From NCBI RefSeq assembly GCF_013409255.1, contig NZ_JACCAS010000002.1:1178001-1242000 (forward strand): 64,000 nt of DNA, given 5' to 3'. Source of the stretch: Paraburkholderia bryophila. Its GTDB lineage: Bacteria; Pseudomonadota; Gammaproteobacteria; Burkholderiales; Burkholderiaceae. The notes beneath the pieces are model-generated. The model saw nothing but the letters and a program-made list of their open reading frames with translations. It did no database searches and had not been told where the DNA came from. Position numbers and translations under genes: made by a program. The number at the start of each line of letters is the position of its first letter. Within the stretch, counting starts at the first letter, position 1. This document shows, piece after piece, positions 35,199-43,612 of this stretch.

Positions 35199-35300
35199 TG
35201 CACCGATGAAACGTTTATAATTCCTCTGCCGAAAGCATCTGTAAGTAATACCAGATGCACGAGAAAGCACACCGGTGTCGGCAATAATTGCATCGGTGCA
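35199..35300 (+). ncRNA. Candidate structured RNA with three nested stems
   Basis: Three perfectly paired, nested stems lie in a gene-free gap. The outer stem is TGCACCGATG (35199-35208) with CATCGGTGCA (35291-35300). The middle stem is TGCCGA (35227-35232) with TCGGCA (35278-35283). The inner hairpin is GCATCTG (35235-35241) with CAGATGC (35252-35258). I recognise no Rfam family. Strand is uncertain because stems read the same on both. It lies 700 bp upstream of the glycosidase gene, so it could be a free small RNA or part of a long leader. Confidence 0.35.
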
Positions 35301-35999
35301 GGTCGCACGAGGTTGAGCGTCACGTCTGATCTTTGGGCGCGCCTCAATTGCCGTCGCACCGCCGCGTTCGTATCGGCGCCAGGCCGTCAGTTGCGAAAGA
35401 ATGGGACTTAGCTAGACCATCAGCTTTCCTGATTTCTCTCGCTGCGCGGCCTACCAGAAATTTGTTTTCACATTCAAGGCACGCCGCTGCATCAACGCGA
35501 TGCCTCGCCAAAGTTTTACGAGTCACGTCATCGGCATGTCATCAGTGATTGTGCCGTTTATCCGATCGCGCGTTCGCGAGTCGGAGGACGCCGGCTGGGA
35601 AGTCGACTGAGCTTTCACGCAACGAATGGGTACGCTGAAGCGCTGCTACATGCCGCGCTCGATGGGTGACGTTGCCTATTCAAAGGTGTGATCGTCAAGA
35701 TCGCTCTATCGAATGAGTTTTTCGTAGTTAATAGTAAGTATTCCGTAATATAAACGTCGACTGACACTTGGTTGATTGTTAAGCATTCAATCGCCTGACA
35801 GGTCGTCGCACGAACGGCTGTCTAACGGCTCTCGTTCTCATAACAACGGCGCGCTCGAGCGCTGGCTTCATCAGCAATGAACGCGGTTTCAGCGCGTTCT
35901 CTGGTTGACCTCTCTCTGTAGTCATAACGCCAACGCGGACGACTTTGATCGATCTTGCTGATTCCTCGGGGAAAACCTGCTTTTAGCGATACACGGACA
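35301..35999. other. Upstream region of the secreted glycosidase gene
   Basis: About 700 bp without a supported gene. It contains a 12-bp palindrome GCGCTCGAGCGC (35851-35862) and a small hairpin AACGCG/CGCGTT (35880-35885, 35893-35898) near the start codon, with AT-rich stretches around 35710-35760 that could hold the promoter. Confidence 0.4.
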
Positions 36000-38291
36000 A
36001 TGATGAGATATTGGAAACTTCTAGGCGTTGCCTCGGCAACGGTGTTGGCATCGTTTGGTGCGCAAAGCGCCCAGGCTGCTCAAAGCGGCACCATCACTGT
36101 GTCGGGCCAGCAGTACAAGCTGTGCGGACAGGAGAACGGCAACTGCTCGTTCCTCGGTACGGGCTCGGTGGTGTTCGGCGCGGTCCCGCCCAATTCGCCA
36201 TCGGTCATGCTGACGGCGCCGCAGACCTTTAGTAATGGCGTCGGCTGCTATGTCGGCGCGGTTTCGCAGACAGATCCCGCCTATGGTTACGGCAAGTCAT
36301 GCTGGGTGAGGGCAGTCGCCGCTACACCGACGCCTACCCCGACGCCGGCACCTACCCCGGCTCCGACTCCCACGCCTACGCCGACTCCCACGCCGGCACC
36401 GGCTCCTGCGCCCGCACCGGCTCCAGCCCCTGCTCCGACGCCTACGCCTACGCCTACGCCTACGCCTACGCCTACCCCGACACCAACGCCCACCCCGTCG
36501 CCCACCCCAGGCAGCGCCACGCTTTCCTGCAGCACGCCGACGCAAACCGCGGGCGGCACCGCCAACGGCGTGATCAGCGCCGACACGCCGACCACCGACG
36601 GCATGCGCATTTTCCAGAACAACGCAGCATTCAAGCTCGCGATCACGACGAACGTCCCGAGCGCGGACACGGTCGTCTGGTCCGTCGCAGACTCGAACGG
36701 CGCGATCAAATCGCAAGGCAGCTTCGCGGTTAAAACCGGCGTGCAAACCAGCACGATTCCGTGTACGTCGACGTGGTCAGGCTACGGCGCGCTCACCGCG
36801 ACGCTGCGCTCGAACGGCGGCACGTTACCGAGCAGCGGTACGCGTCCCACGGGCATCGCAACGTTCGGCGTGTTGCCGAACCTGAGCTCGGCACTGGGCA
36901 CCGTTACATACGCTCATCAGGATCAGCATCGCTTCGGCATGCAGGGATTCAACGACAACATCGCCGCGTTGCATGATCTGGGCATTACGTGGACGATCGA
37001 CGATCGCGAGCAATCGGCCATGGAACCCAATGGTCCGAACACGTACACGCCGAGCGTGAGCGACCTCGATCCGTTCTACAAGGCGAATCCGGATCAGATG
37101 CGCATCGTGCGTCTCGACGGTATCCCTGCATGGGACTCGAAGACCGGCCAGTTCAACGACAGCTACTACGCGCCGTCGAACATGACCGAGTTCCAGGGCT
37201 TCATGGCCAAGGTCGGCACCGACACGAGCCAGATCCGCGCGGCGAACTATCCGAACCAGCAGAGCAACTACTATCAGGTGACGTGGGAACCGAGCCTCGG
37301 CTGGGCGGATAGCGACGCAAATTTCGTCGCCATGTACAAAGCGGCGTATCAAGGCATTCACTCGACGGATCCGAATGCTGTCGTGATGGGCACCGCGAAC
37401 CCGTTCGCGTCGAACTGCGACACGTGTACCACCGGCTATCTGCAGAAGTACGGCGCGCTGGGTCTGTGGAATTACATCGATGCAGTTGCCACGCACGGCT
37501 ACTGGAATGCGGGCACCTATCCGGCGCATCCGCCCGAGTTGCAGGACTCGGACCCGAGCACGGCGAATCAGGCCAACGCGCTCGACAATCAGATGACGCA
37601 ACTGCGCGCAGTGATGCAGGCGGGCAAGCCGAACATGAAGCTCTTCTTCACCGAAGCCGGCGTGAGCTACGATCCGGGTCTCAACTATGGTCCTACCGTA
37701 CCGTCGCAGAACCAGTTGTTTGCGCAAGCAGCAGTGGGCGTGCGGGCACACATCATCGTGCTGGGTGGCGGCGCGCAACTGACGACGCTGTTCTACGGTC
37801 CCGACTATCCGGGTGAAGTGGGTTACGGTACGTTCTTCGACCTGAACGACGCGCAAGGTGCGTTCGGTGCGACGAACCTGTCGCCGAAGCCGGAAGCCAT
37901 GGTGTTCGCAACGATGACGCGCGCACTCGACGGTACGAATACGTTGGGTCGTGTGAACGGCACGCCGCAAGGCACCTACGCTTACTCGTTCCAGCAACTC
38001 GGCAATGGCAAGGTCGTGACCGCGGCGTGGGCGCACAGCAATGCACAATGGCCGACGAGCGCCGGCGTATATAGCCAGAGCTACTCGACCAGCTACAAGC
38101 TGACGGTGGACAACGCCGGTACCTCGGGCAATGTGACGGACATCGACGGTTACGGCAACATGACCACGCTGCCCTACACCAACGGCCAGGTCACGCTGAC
38201 GCTCACCGAAGTACCACAGTACATCGTGTCGGGCAACGCAACGGTCGCCAAGGCCAATTCGACTGTTCCGGTCGGATACACCGGTCAATAA
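36000..38291 (+). CDS. Secreted clan GH-A-like glycoside hydrolase with carbohydrate-binding head
   Basis: About 763 residues from tandem ATGs at 36000/36003. A signal peptide ends near AQSAQAA. An N-terminal module ([20 protein letters not shown], ending [10 protein letters not shown]) has the paired Cys and Gly pattern of a small carbohydrate-binding domain. A Pro/Thr/Ala linker of about 60 residues and an Ig-like segment follow. The C-terminal domain looks like a TIM-barrel glycosidase: likely acid/base Glu in [12 protein letters not shown] and nucleophile Glu in [11 protein letters not shown]. It probably cuts an extracellular polysaccharide. The family number is uncertain. Confidence 0.8.
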   Translation: MMRYWKLLGVASATVLASFGAQSAQAAQSGTITVSGQQYKLCGQENGNCSFLGTGSVVFGAVPPNSPSVMLTAPQTFSNGVGCYVGAVSQTDPAYGYGKSCWVRAVAATPTPTPTPAPTPAPTPTPTPTPTPAPAPAPAPAPAPAPTPTPTPTPTPTPTPTPTPTPSPTPGSATLSCSTPTQTAGGTANGVISADTPTTDGMRIFQNNAAFKLAITTNVPSADTVVWSVADSNGAIKSQGSFAVKTGVQTSTIPCTSTWSGYGALTATLRSNGGTLPSSGTRPTGIATFGVLPNLSSALGTVTYAHQDQHRFGMQGFNDNIAALHDLGITWTIDDREQSAMEPNGPNTYTPSVSDLDPFYKANPDQMRIVRLDGIPAWDSKTGQFNDSYYAPSNMTEFQGFMAKVGTDTSQIRAANYPNQQSNYYQVTWEPSLGWADSDANFVAMYKAAYQGIHSTDPNAVVMGTANPFASNCDTCTTGYLQKYGALGLWNYIDAVATHGYWNAGTYPAHPPELQDSDPSTANQANALDNQMTQLRAVMQAGKPNMKLFFTEAGVSYDPGLNYGPTVPSQNQLFAQAAVGVRAHIIVLGGGAQLTTLFYGPDYPGEVGYGTFFDLNDAQGAFGATNLSPKPEAMVFATMTRALDGTNTLGRVNGTPQGTYAYSFQQLGNGKVVTAAWAHSNAQWPTSAGVYSQSYSTSYKLTVDNAGTSGNVTDIDGYGNMTTLPYTNGQVTLTLTEVPQYIVSGNATVAKANSTVPVGYTGQ
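36324..36509 (+). repeat. Pro-Thr/Pro-Ala coding repeat (linker of the glycosidase)
   Basis: About 31 hexanucleotide units of the type ACGCCT, ACCCCG or GCACCG encode alternating TP and AP dipeptides. It is an in-frame microsatellite prone to length change by slippage, and it separates the binding module from the catalytic part. Confidence 0.9.
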
Positions 38292-38333
38292 GCTGGCCAA
38301 CAACCAGGTCGACAGTCATTGAAGACCTCGGAC

Positions 38334-38358
38334 GCGCCGCCGCTCACAGCGGCGGCGC
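38334..38358. terminator. Strong hairpin between convergent glycosidase and MarR genes
   Basis: GCGCCGCCGCT and AGCGGCGGCGC form a perfect 11-bp stem with a CAC loop, placed 42 bp after the glycosidase stop and 14 bp after the MarR stop on the other strand. It is probably a shared bidirectional terminator, though T-runs are lacking. Confidence 0.65.
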
Positions 38359-38372
38359 ATCGATAGAGCGAG

Positions 38373-38828
38373 TCAGGCGTCTCCCGCCTGCTCGCTCATT
38401 CGTTCTATATTCGCATTCACCCTCTCCAGCAGTTCGACCAGTTGCGTGACTTCGTCATCACTGAGTCCCGACAACGCGTCTTCACTTCCCGCAAACAGAA
38501 TCGCCCGCGCTTTCGGCAAGCGTTTTTCCGCATCGGCCGTCAGTGAAATCAACCGGCTACGTTTGTCCGCAGGATCGGCAACCCGATCGACGATCTCGTC
38601 GCGCTCCATGCGGCTCAGCAACTGGGCCATCGTGGGCTGCTCCACTCTCGCAAGCCTCGCCAGTTCAGACTGAGGCAACGCCTTGCCCCCTTTCAACGCA
38701 TTCAGCACGGGAATCTGCCCAACGGCGAAACCGAGCTGGCGCAACTGTGCGTCGAAGATGCGCGTGAAGCCGCGGTTGATCAAGCCGATAAGCGGCATGG
38801 GATTGGGGAGCTGTTTTCTGACCGGCAT
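38373..38828 (-). CDS. MarR-family transcriptional regulator
   Basis: A 151-residue winged-helix repressor of normal length: LPQSELARLARVEQPTMAQL is the recognition helix region, and VADPADKRSRLISLTADAEK is the beta-wing. AGAGGA precedes the ATG at 38828. It is divergent from a TetX-like flavin monooxygenase gene, and two tandem copies of ATAGG-N2-CCTAT fill the space between them. It most likely represses both genes until a small phenolic or drug-like ligand binds. Confidence 0.93.
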   Translation of the reverse strand: MPVRKQLPNPMPLIGLINRGFTRIFDAQLRQLGFAVGQIPVLNALKGGKALPQSELARLARVEQPTMAQLLSRMERDEIVDRVADPADKRSRLISLTADAEKRLPKARAILFAGSEDALSGLSDDEVTQLVELLERVNANIERMSEQAGDA

Positions 38829-38844
38829 TGCATTCCTCTTGACT

Positions 38845-38883
38845 AAACATAGGTGCCTATGTTTAAACTACATAGGCACCTAT
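38845..38883. promoter_or_regulatory. Twin MarR operators
   Basis: AAACATAGG-TG-CCTATGTTT (38845-38864) is a 20-bp dyad with perfect 9-bp arms. A second core ATAGG-CA-CCTAT lies at 38872-38883. The two centres are about 23 bp apart, close to two helical turns. They sit between divergent MarR and monooxygenase genes, as expected for an autoregulated switch. Confidence 0.75.
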
Positions 38884-38903
38884 TATATATCTGGAGCCGG
38901 CTT

Positions 38904-40106
38904 ATGAATGCATTCCCTCGTATCGCGATTGTCGGCGGTGGCCCCGGCGGCTTGACGTTAGCGCGCATTCTGCATTGCTATGGCATTGCGTCGACCGTGT
39001 TCGAGCGTGAGGCCGGCCCGGATGTTCGCCCTCAAGGTGGAACGCTCGATCTGCATGACGAGTCGGGACAACTGGCACTACAGCGCGCCGGACTCGACGC
39101 GGAGTTTCAGCGAATCGCGCGGTACGACGATCAAGGGTCGCGCCTGCTCGACAAAACGGGCAAGCTGCTGTTCGAAAGCGCCAACACGACGAGCGGAAAT
39201 CGTCCCGAAGTCGATCGCAGCGAACTGCGTCGTATCTTGCTCGATTCCCTGCCGCCCAACCGCGTGCGTTGGAATAGCGAATTGCGCGAGTTGCGTCAGT
39301 TCGACGGAGGCATGTGGCAGTTGAGCTTTTCCGACGGTCACGACGTTTGCGCCGATCTGGTCGTGGGTGCGGACGGTACGTGGTCGCGCGTGAGACCACT
39401 ACTGTCCCACTACATGCCGCAGTACAGCGGACTGATGTTCATCGAATTCGGTATCGACGACGTCGACGCCAGTCATCCCAATGTCGCGAAGCTGGTAGGC
39501 CGCGGCAAGATGGAGGCGCTCGGCGATGCCCGTACGCTGATCGCGCAGCGCAACGGCAACGCACACATCCGCGTCTATGCGATTTTTCGCGTCCCGCAAG
39601 AGTGGGTAGCCGAAACAATCGATTTCTCATCGCCCGCAGCAATACGACGCGACTTGCTTACCCAGTTCGACGGATTCGCCGATGAAATTCTCGCGTTGAT
39701 TCACGCCAGCAACAACCACTTCGCAGCTCGGCCGATTTACGCATTGCCGGTCGGACACCGCTGGATGAATCGTTGTGGTCTGACGCTGATCGGCGACGCG
39801 GCGCATGTGATGTCGCCCTTTGGCGGCGAAGGCGTAAACGCCGCGATGCTGGATGCGGCCGAACTCGCCCGCACTCTTGGCGAAGGCGTCGATTGGAAAG
39901 CCGCCGTGTCGGCGTACGAGGCACAAATGTTCGAACGCGTCGTTGAACCCGCAACGTTTTCGGCTGAGGCCGCCGCAGTGCAGTTGTCCCACGACGGTCT
40001 CGCGCACGCGCTAACGCATCTGCGAATGCACGAAATCGAAGCGCGCGATGAAGCGGATCAAGCCGCCACCGCGCATGAACCGACCAACAATCACACCCAC
40101 CAATAG
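38904..40106 (+). CDS. FAD-dependent monooxygenase, TetX/class A type
   Basis: A 400-residue flavoprotein. The N-terminal FAD fold is RIAIVGGGPGGLTLARIL. RPQGGTLDLHDESGQLALQR is the TetX-like substrate and FAD region, and LTLIGDAAHVMSPFGGEGVN is the second FAD motif. It uses NADPH and oxygen to hydroxylate an aromatic or antibiotic-like compound. GGAG precedes the ATG at 38904. MarR control by the twin operators upstream suggests detoxification of an inducing compound. Tetracycline as substrate is not implied by sequence alone. Confidence 0.88.
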   Translation: MNAFPRIAIVGGGPGGLTLARILHCYGIASTVFEREAGPDVRPQGGTLDLHDESGQLALQRAGLDAEFQRIARYDDQGSRLLDKTGKLLFESANTTSGNRPEVDRSELRRILLDSLPPNRVRWNSELRELRQFDGGMWQLSFSDGHDVCADLVVGADGTWSRVRPLLSHYMPQYSGLMFIEFGIDDVDASHPNVAKLVGRGKMEALGDARTLIAQRNGNAHIRVYAIFRVPQEWVAETIDFSSPAAIRRDLLTQFDGFADEILALIHASNNHFAARPIYALPVGHRWMNRCGLTLIGDAAHVMSPFGGEGVNAAMLDAAELARTLGEGVDWKAAVSAYEAQMFERVVEPATFSAEAAAVQLSHDGLAHALTHLRMHEIEARDEADQAATAHEPTNNHTHQ

Positions 40107-40209
40107 ATCGATTTGCGCTTTCCATATACGCAGACTACGCAATGCATGGTATGAACCAACGTTGTCCTACGCAAACCGTCGCTACGACATCGGCCTCGTA
40201 CTTTCGAGC

Positions 40210-40254
40210 ATGAGAATCACACGTTTTCCATCGATCGATAGCAGATTTAATTGA
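40210..40254 (+). CDS. Possible 14-codon leader peptide before sfnG
   Basis: ATG at 40210 opens MRITRFPSIDSRFN and stops at TGA 40252-40254, seven bases before the first leader hairpin. The ribosome site is weak (GAG only). Its position suggests an attenuator peptide coupling translation to folding of the leader. It could also be chance. Confidence 0.35.
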   Translation: MRITRFPSIDSRFN

Positions 40255-40260
40255 TTGATC

Positions 40261-40352
40261 CAGGGCGCATCCCTGCCATAGATTCGACCTGTGCATCGCC
40301 AACCGTGGCGATGGTCGACCGGAGTCTGCTCCGGTTTTCGAACGAACAGGGA
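40261..40352 (+). promoter_or_regulatory. sfnG leader with stacked hairpins and switchable ribosome-site pairing
   Basis: Three perfect hairpins follow one another: CAGGG/CCCTG (40261-40265, 40271-40275); CATCGCCA/TGGCGATG with loop ACCG (40294-40313), extended by TCGAC/GTCGA (40284-40288, 40314-40318); and CCGGAG/CTCCGG (40319-40324, 40329-40334) followed by TTTT, a terminator-like shape. TCCCTG (40270-40275) can instead pair with CAGGGA (40347-40352), which is the sfnG ribosome site, so the first hairpin would free it and the alternative would mask it. The trigger is unknown. Confidence 0.55.
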
Positions 40353-40358
40353 ATCGAC

Positions 40359-41456
40359 ATGAGCGAGCGTCAGGAAGAGTTGAAATTTGCGTACTGGGTG
40401 CCGAACGTCAGCGGTGGTCTGGTTGTCAGCACGATTGAACAGCGCACCGACTGGAGTGTCGAGTACAACCAGAAGCTCGCGCAAACCGCTGAGCGCGCCG
40501 GCTTCGACTACGCGTTGAGCCAGATCCGTTTTACAGCCGGCTACGGCGCCGACAACCAGCACGAATCCGTGTCGTTCAGCCAGGCCTTGCTGCACGCAAC
40601 GACCAAGCTGAAAGTACTCGCCGCGATCCTGCCGGGTCCGTGGAGTCCGGCAGTGGTCGCGAAGCAGATTGCTACGATCGATCATATTTCCAGCGGGCGT
40701 ATCGGCATCAACGTGGTCAGCGGCTGGTTCAAAGGGGAGTTCACTGCGATCGGCGAACCGTGGCTGGAACATGACGAACGCTATCGTCGCTCACGCGAAT
40801 TCATCGAGGCGCTCAAAGGTATCTGGACGCAGGATAACTTCACCTATCGGGGTGACTTTTATCGCTTCAACAACTATACGTTGAGTCCGAAGCCGGTCCA
40901 GAAACCGTATCCGGAGATCTTCCAGGGCGGCAGTTCGCGCGCAGCCCGCGATAACGCGGCGAGCGTCTCCGACTGGTACTTCACGAACGGCAATACGCCT
41001 GAAAATCTCAAACTGCAGATCGACGACATTCAGGTGAAGGCGGCGAATAACGACCACAAGGTGCGCATTGGTGTGAACGCATTCGTGATTGCGCGCGATA
41101 CCGAGGAAGAAGCGCGCGCCGTGCTTGACGACATCATCGCGCACGCGCACGTGGAAGCCGTTCACGCTTTCGGCGACGCGGCCAGACAGGCGGGCAGCGC
41201 GTCTCCTGAAGGCGAAGGAAACTGGGCGAAGTCGACCTTCGAGGATCTGGTGCAGTACAACGACGGCTTTCGCACCAATCTGATCGGCACGCCGCGTCAG
41301 ATTGCAGAGCGGATCGTCGAACTGAAGGCCGTGGGCGTTGACCTCATATTGGCCGGGTTCCTGCATTTCATCGAGGAGGTCGAGTACTTTGGGCAGAAAG
41401 TACTGCCACTCGTACGCGAACTGGAAGAAACCGCGCTTCGTCGCAAGGCAGCTTGA
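40359..41456 (+). CDS. sfnG: FMNH2-dependent dimethylsulfone monooxygenase SfnG
   Basis: A 365-residue luciferase-like monooxygenase, near identical in pattern to known SfnG: KFAYWVPNVSGGLVVS at the start, ALSQIRFTAGYGADNQHESV, EIFQGGSSRAARDNA and VQYNDGFRTNLIGTPRQIAE. It oxidises dimethylsulfone to methanesulfinate with FMNH2 and oxygen, giving sulfur when sulfate is scarce. Its flavin reductase partner is not in the window. The ATG at 40359 follows AGGGA; the frame is open further upstream only because the leader lacks stops. The leader structure suggests post-transcriptional control. Confidence 0.93.
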   Translation: MSERQEELKFAYWVPNVSGGLVVSTIEQRTDWSVEYNQKLAQTAERAGFDYALSQIRFTAGYGADNQHESVSFSQALLHATTKLKVLAAILPGPWSPAVVAKQIATIDHISSGRIGINVVSGWFKGEFTAIGEPWLEHDERYRRSREFIEALKGIWTQDNFTYRGDFYRFNNYTLSPKPVQKPYPEIFQGGSSRAARDNAASVSDWYFTNGNTPENLKLQIDDIQVKAANNDHKVRIGVNAFVIARDTEEEARAVLDDIIAHAHVEAVHAFGDAARQAGSASPEGEGNWAKSTFEDLVQYNDGFRTNLIGTPRQIAERIVELKAVGVDLILAGFLHFIEEVEYFGQKVLPLVRELEETALRRKAA

Positions 41457-41495
41457 TGTGGTATTGGCCGCGCCACCGGCTACATTTCAGAACAT

Positions 41496-41518
41496 CACGC
41501 GGGCTTCACGCCCGCGTG
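41496..41518 (+). terminator. Hairpin after sfnG
   Basis: CACGCGGGC and GCCCGCGTG form a perfect 9-bp stem with loop TTCAC, 40 bp after the sfnG stop codon. No T-run follows, so it may act as a 3' stabiliser as well. Confidence 0.55.
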
Positions 41519-41730
41519 GCACATCTCGTGGGCGGCGTAATTCGCTGCAACGAACACAGCGTGAATGCAGCGTATTCCTCTGTGCGTAGTGAACCAGACG
41601 GCCGGGTCTCGCGTATGATGGAGCGACGTCTCAAGCGCTCGTGCCTGCGATCACTCACACTCAGGCGCGAACCCTTCCATTGCGCCTTGCGCAGTCGTTA
41701 CTGCGATCGAGGTGCGGCTTCTGCCCGACT

Positions 41731-42492
41731 ATGACAGCCAGCCCGTCCCCTTACAATTCCCAGTTCATTTCATGCATCATCTGCGCGTATAACGAAGCGC
41801 CACGGATTGCAAAGGTACTCGCCGTGGCCGCGGTGCATCCTGCGTTGGGCGAAGTCATTGTCGTCGACGACGGTTCCGACGATGACACGGCGGATATCGT
41901 CAAACAGTTTCCCTCTGTGCGCCTGATCATGCGCGGCGTGAATGGCGGCAAGAGTGCGGCAATGGTGGACGGTATTGCCGCGGCGCAAGGCGACTTGCTC
42001 ATGCTGCTCGACGCCGATCTGAAAGGGCTCGCCGCCGAACATATCAGCGCGCTGGCAGCGCCCGTACTCAAGGGGCGTGCGGATGTCAGCATCAGCCTGC
42101 GGCAAAACAGCCTCACGCTGTTTCGCGCTATCGGGCTCGATTTCGTTTCAGGGGAACGTGTCGTTAAGAAGGCGCTGCTGCATGCGGCCCTTGAACAGAT
42201 TCAGGCGTTGCCGCGTTTCGGGATCGAGGTGTTCATGAATCGCCTGATCATAGAACGGCGTCTGCGAATCGCGGTGACGCATTGGCCTCATGTGACCCAG
42301 GCCCGCAAAACCGAAAAGCTCGGCTACTGGCGTGGTGTCCGCGCCGAATGGCGAATGATCGCGGATCTGCTGAAAGCGGTTTATCCGCTTGCATTGATCA
42401 CGCAAACGGTTCGATTGCTACAATTGCGGATCCGCCATGGACGAGCTTCTTTCGCGACACGCATGAAAGGAACCCCTGACAGTTCGCAATAG
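41731..42492 (+). CDS. GT2 glycosyltransferase (polyprenyl-phosphate type)
   Basis: A 253-residue family 2 glycosyltransferase. ISCIICAYNEAPRIAKVLAV starts the GT-A fold, VDDGSDDDT binds the nucleotide, and LLDADLKGL is the DxD metal motif. The protein is short with no clear C-terminal membrane helices, like dolichyl/undecaprenyl-phosphate sugar synthases. The ATG at 41731 lacks a good ribosome site and an upstream GTG is possible. It converges with a YbhN-like membrane protein gene 38 bp away; both fit lipid-linked sugar metabolism. Confidence 0.8.
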   Translation: MTASPSPYNSQFISCIICAYNEAPRIAKVLAVAAVHPALGEVIVVDDGSDDDTADIVKQFPSVRLIMRGVNGGKSAAMVDGIAAAQGDLLMLLDADLKGLAAEHISALAAPVLKGRADVSISLRQNSLTLFRAIGLDFVSGERVVKKALLHAALEQIQALPRFGIEVFMNRLIIERRLRIAVTHWPHVTQARKTEKLGYWRGVRAEWRMIADLLKAVYPLALITQTVRLLQLRIRHGRASFATRMKGTPDSSQ

Positions 42493-42530
42493 ACTGCGGC
42501 GTGCAGTTTCTTCGAAACGACGCGTGACGT

Positions 42531-43589
42531 TCAACTCCGTCTATTAACACGTGCCAGCGCCAGGGCAAGCATGCCGATGGCGCCCAGCACGAGAGGACAG
42601 AACAGCGTCGCGAAACGCCACAGTATGAGTGCCGCCCCGACTGCGGCATGCGGCACCCAGGCGCCGAATGCGGCGGCGAGACCGAGGTCGCCACCACCGC
42701 CGCCGGCCGGAATACCGGTCCACAGCGCAGCGTGCAAAACCAGCGCCTGAACGGCTACGACAAAACCGGGCGGCAACGAATAGCCCTGTTCGAGCAGAAT
42801 GAACCACAACGCGCCGTAACGCAGCAGCCATTGCGTCGTTGTCAAAAGAAGCAACGCACCGAGCCGCCAGTGCGACCCCGATAGCAGATGCCGCCACTCG
42901 GCGCGCACATTGGCGACGAAAGCCGTCCATCGTGCAGGCGGCTGGGTCGGCATACCAACGCGCCTGATCGCGCCGCTCGCACTCTCCGCGAGTTTTCGTC
43001 GGCACGTCCAGATTACGCACGCTACGGCGATAGCACCGATCGATGCGCCCGCCACGATATGCAAGGACTTCGGCGTAATCAACCCGGCAATCAGGCCGAT
43101 GCACGACACGAACGAAACGGGCACGGCAACAGTGAAGAACGCGAGGTCGAGCGCCTGATCGCCACTCACCACGGTAGTGGCCTGCGTCCACGAAGCGCCC
43201 GCGCGTTGCAACAGGCCCAGATTTACGCCATAGCCTGCCGCACCGAACGGAGAGCTGAGGAACGCCGCGTCGGTAATGAAGGTAATGGCGAGCGTGCGCC
43301 GGAATCGTATGCGAAGACCCAGGGCCGTTTGCATCAACTGCTGTTTGCCGGCCTTGGCGGCGGCACTCACGAATGCGCTCGCCGCCAGCATAACGATCAG
43401 ACGGGGCGACGCCGCCTGCAGCCCGGCCAACGTCGCATGAACACCCAGCAGGAACGGCGCGCCAATCGCAAAGACGACGCCCACTATGGCAAGAAGTACG
43501 GTCACACCGAATGCAAGCGGCTTCGTCAAGAGAGCGTCCGTGGCAACGCCATTGGGTGAACAGCGCTGATTACGCGAGCGATCCGGCAC
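42531..43589 (-). CDS. YbhN/LPG-synthase-TM family integral membrane protein
   Basis: A 352-residue protein with about eight helices, of the lysylphosphatidylglycerol-synthase transmembrane family (UPF0104). It shows FITDAAFLSSPFGAAGYGVN and SGDQALDLAFFTVAVPVSF in the first half and LHAALWTGIPAGGGGGDLGL near the end. Members are flippase-like proteins or lipid modifiers, and several are genetically linked to glycosyltransferases. It starts with GTG at 43589 and lies 23 bp after the metallophosphatase gene on the same strand. Its substrate is unknown. Confidence 0.75.
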   Translation of the reverse strand: MPDRSRNQRCSPNGVATDALLTKPLAFGVTVLLAIVGVVFAIGAPFLLGVHATLAGLQAASPRLIVMLAASAFVSAAAKAGKQQLMQTALGLRIRFRRTLAITFITDAAFLSSPFGAAGYGVNLGLLQRAGASWTQATTVVSGDQALDLAFFTVAVPVSFVSCIGLIAGLITPKSLHIVAGASIGAIAVACVIWTCRRKLAESASGAIRRVGMPTQPPARWTAFVANVRAEWRHLLSGSHWRLGALLLLTTTQWLLRYGALWFILLEQGYSLPPGFVVAVQALVLHAALWTGIPAGGGGGDLGLAAAFGAWVPHAAVGAALILWRFATLFCPLVLGAIGMLALALARVNRRS

Positions 43590-43612
43590 GGCCGGCTACG
43601 AGCACCCATGCT

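Noticed and set aside
34624..35548. Several short frames in the gap before the glycosidase gene
   Set aside because: No ribosome sites, no recognisable protein features, and they overlap one another and the permease gene end.
36324..36509. Repeat array resembling a CRISPR or satellite locus
   Set aside because: Units are 6 bp, without spacers, and stay in frame as a Pro/Thr/Ala linker of a secreted enzyme.
40294..40334. Tandem hairpins of the sfnG leader as a guanidine-II (mini-ykkC) riboswitch
   Set aside because: That class needs two ACGR loops; here the loops are ACCG and TCTG.
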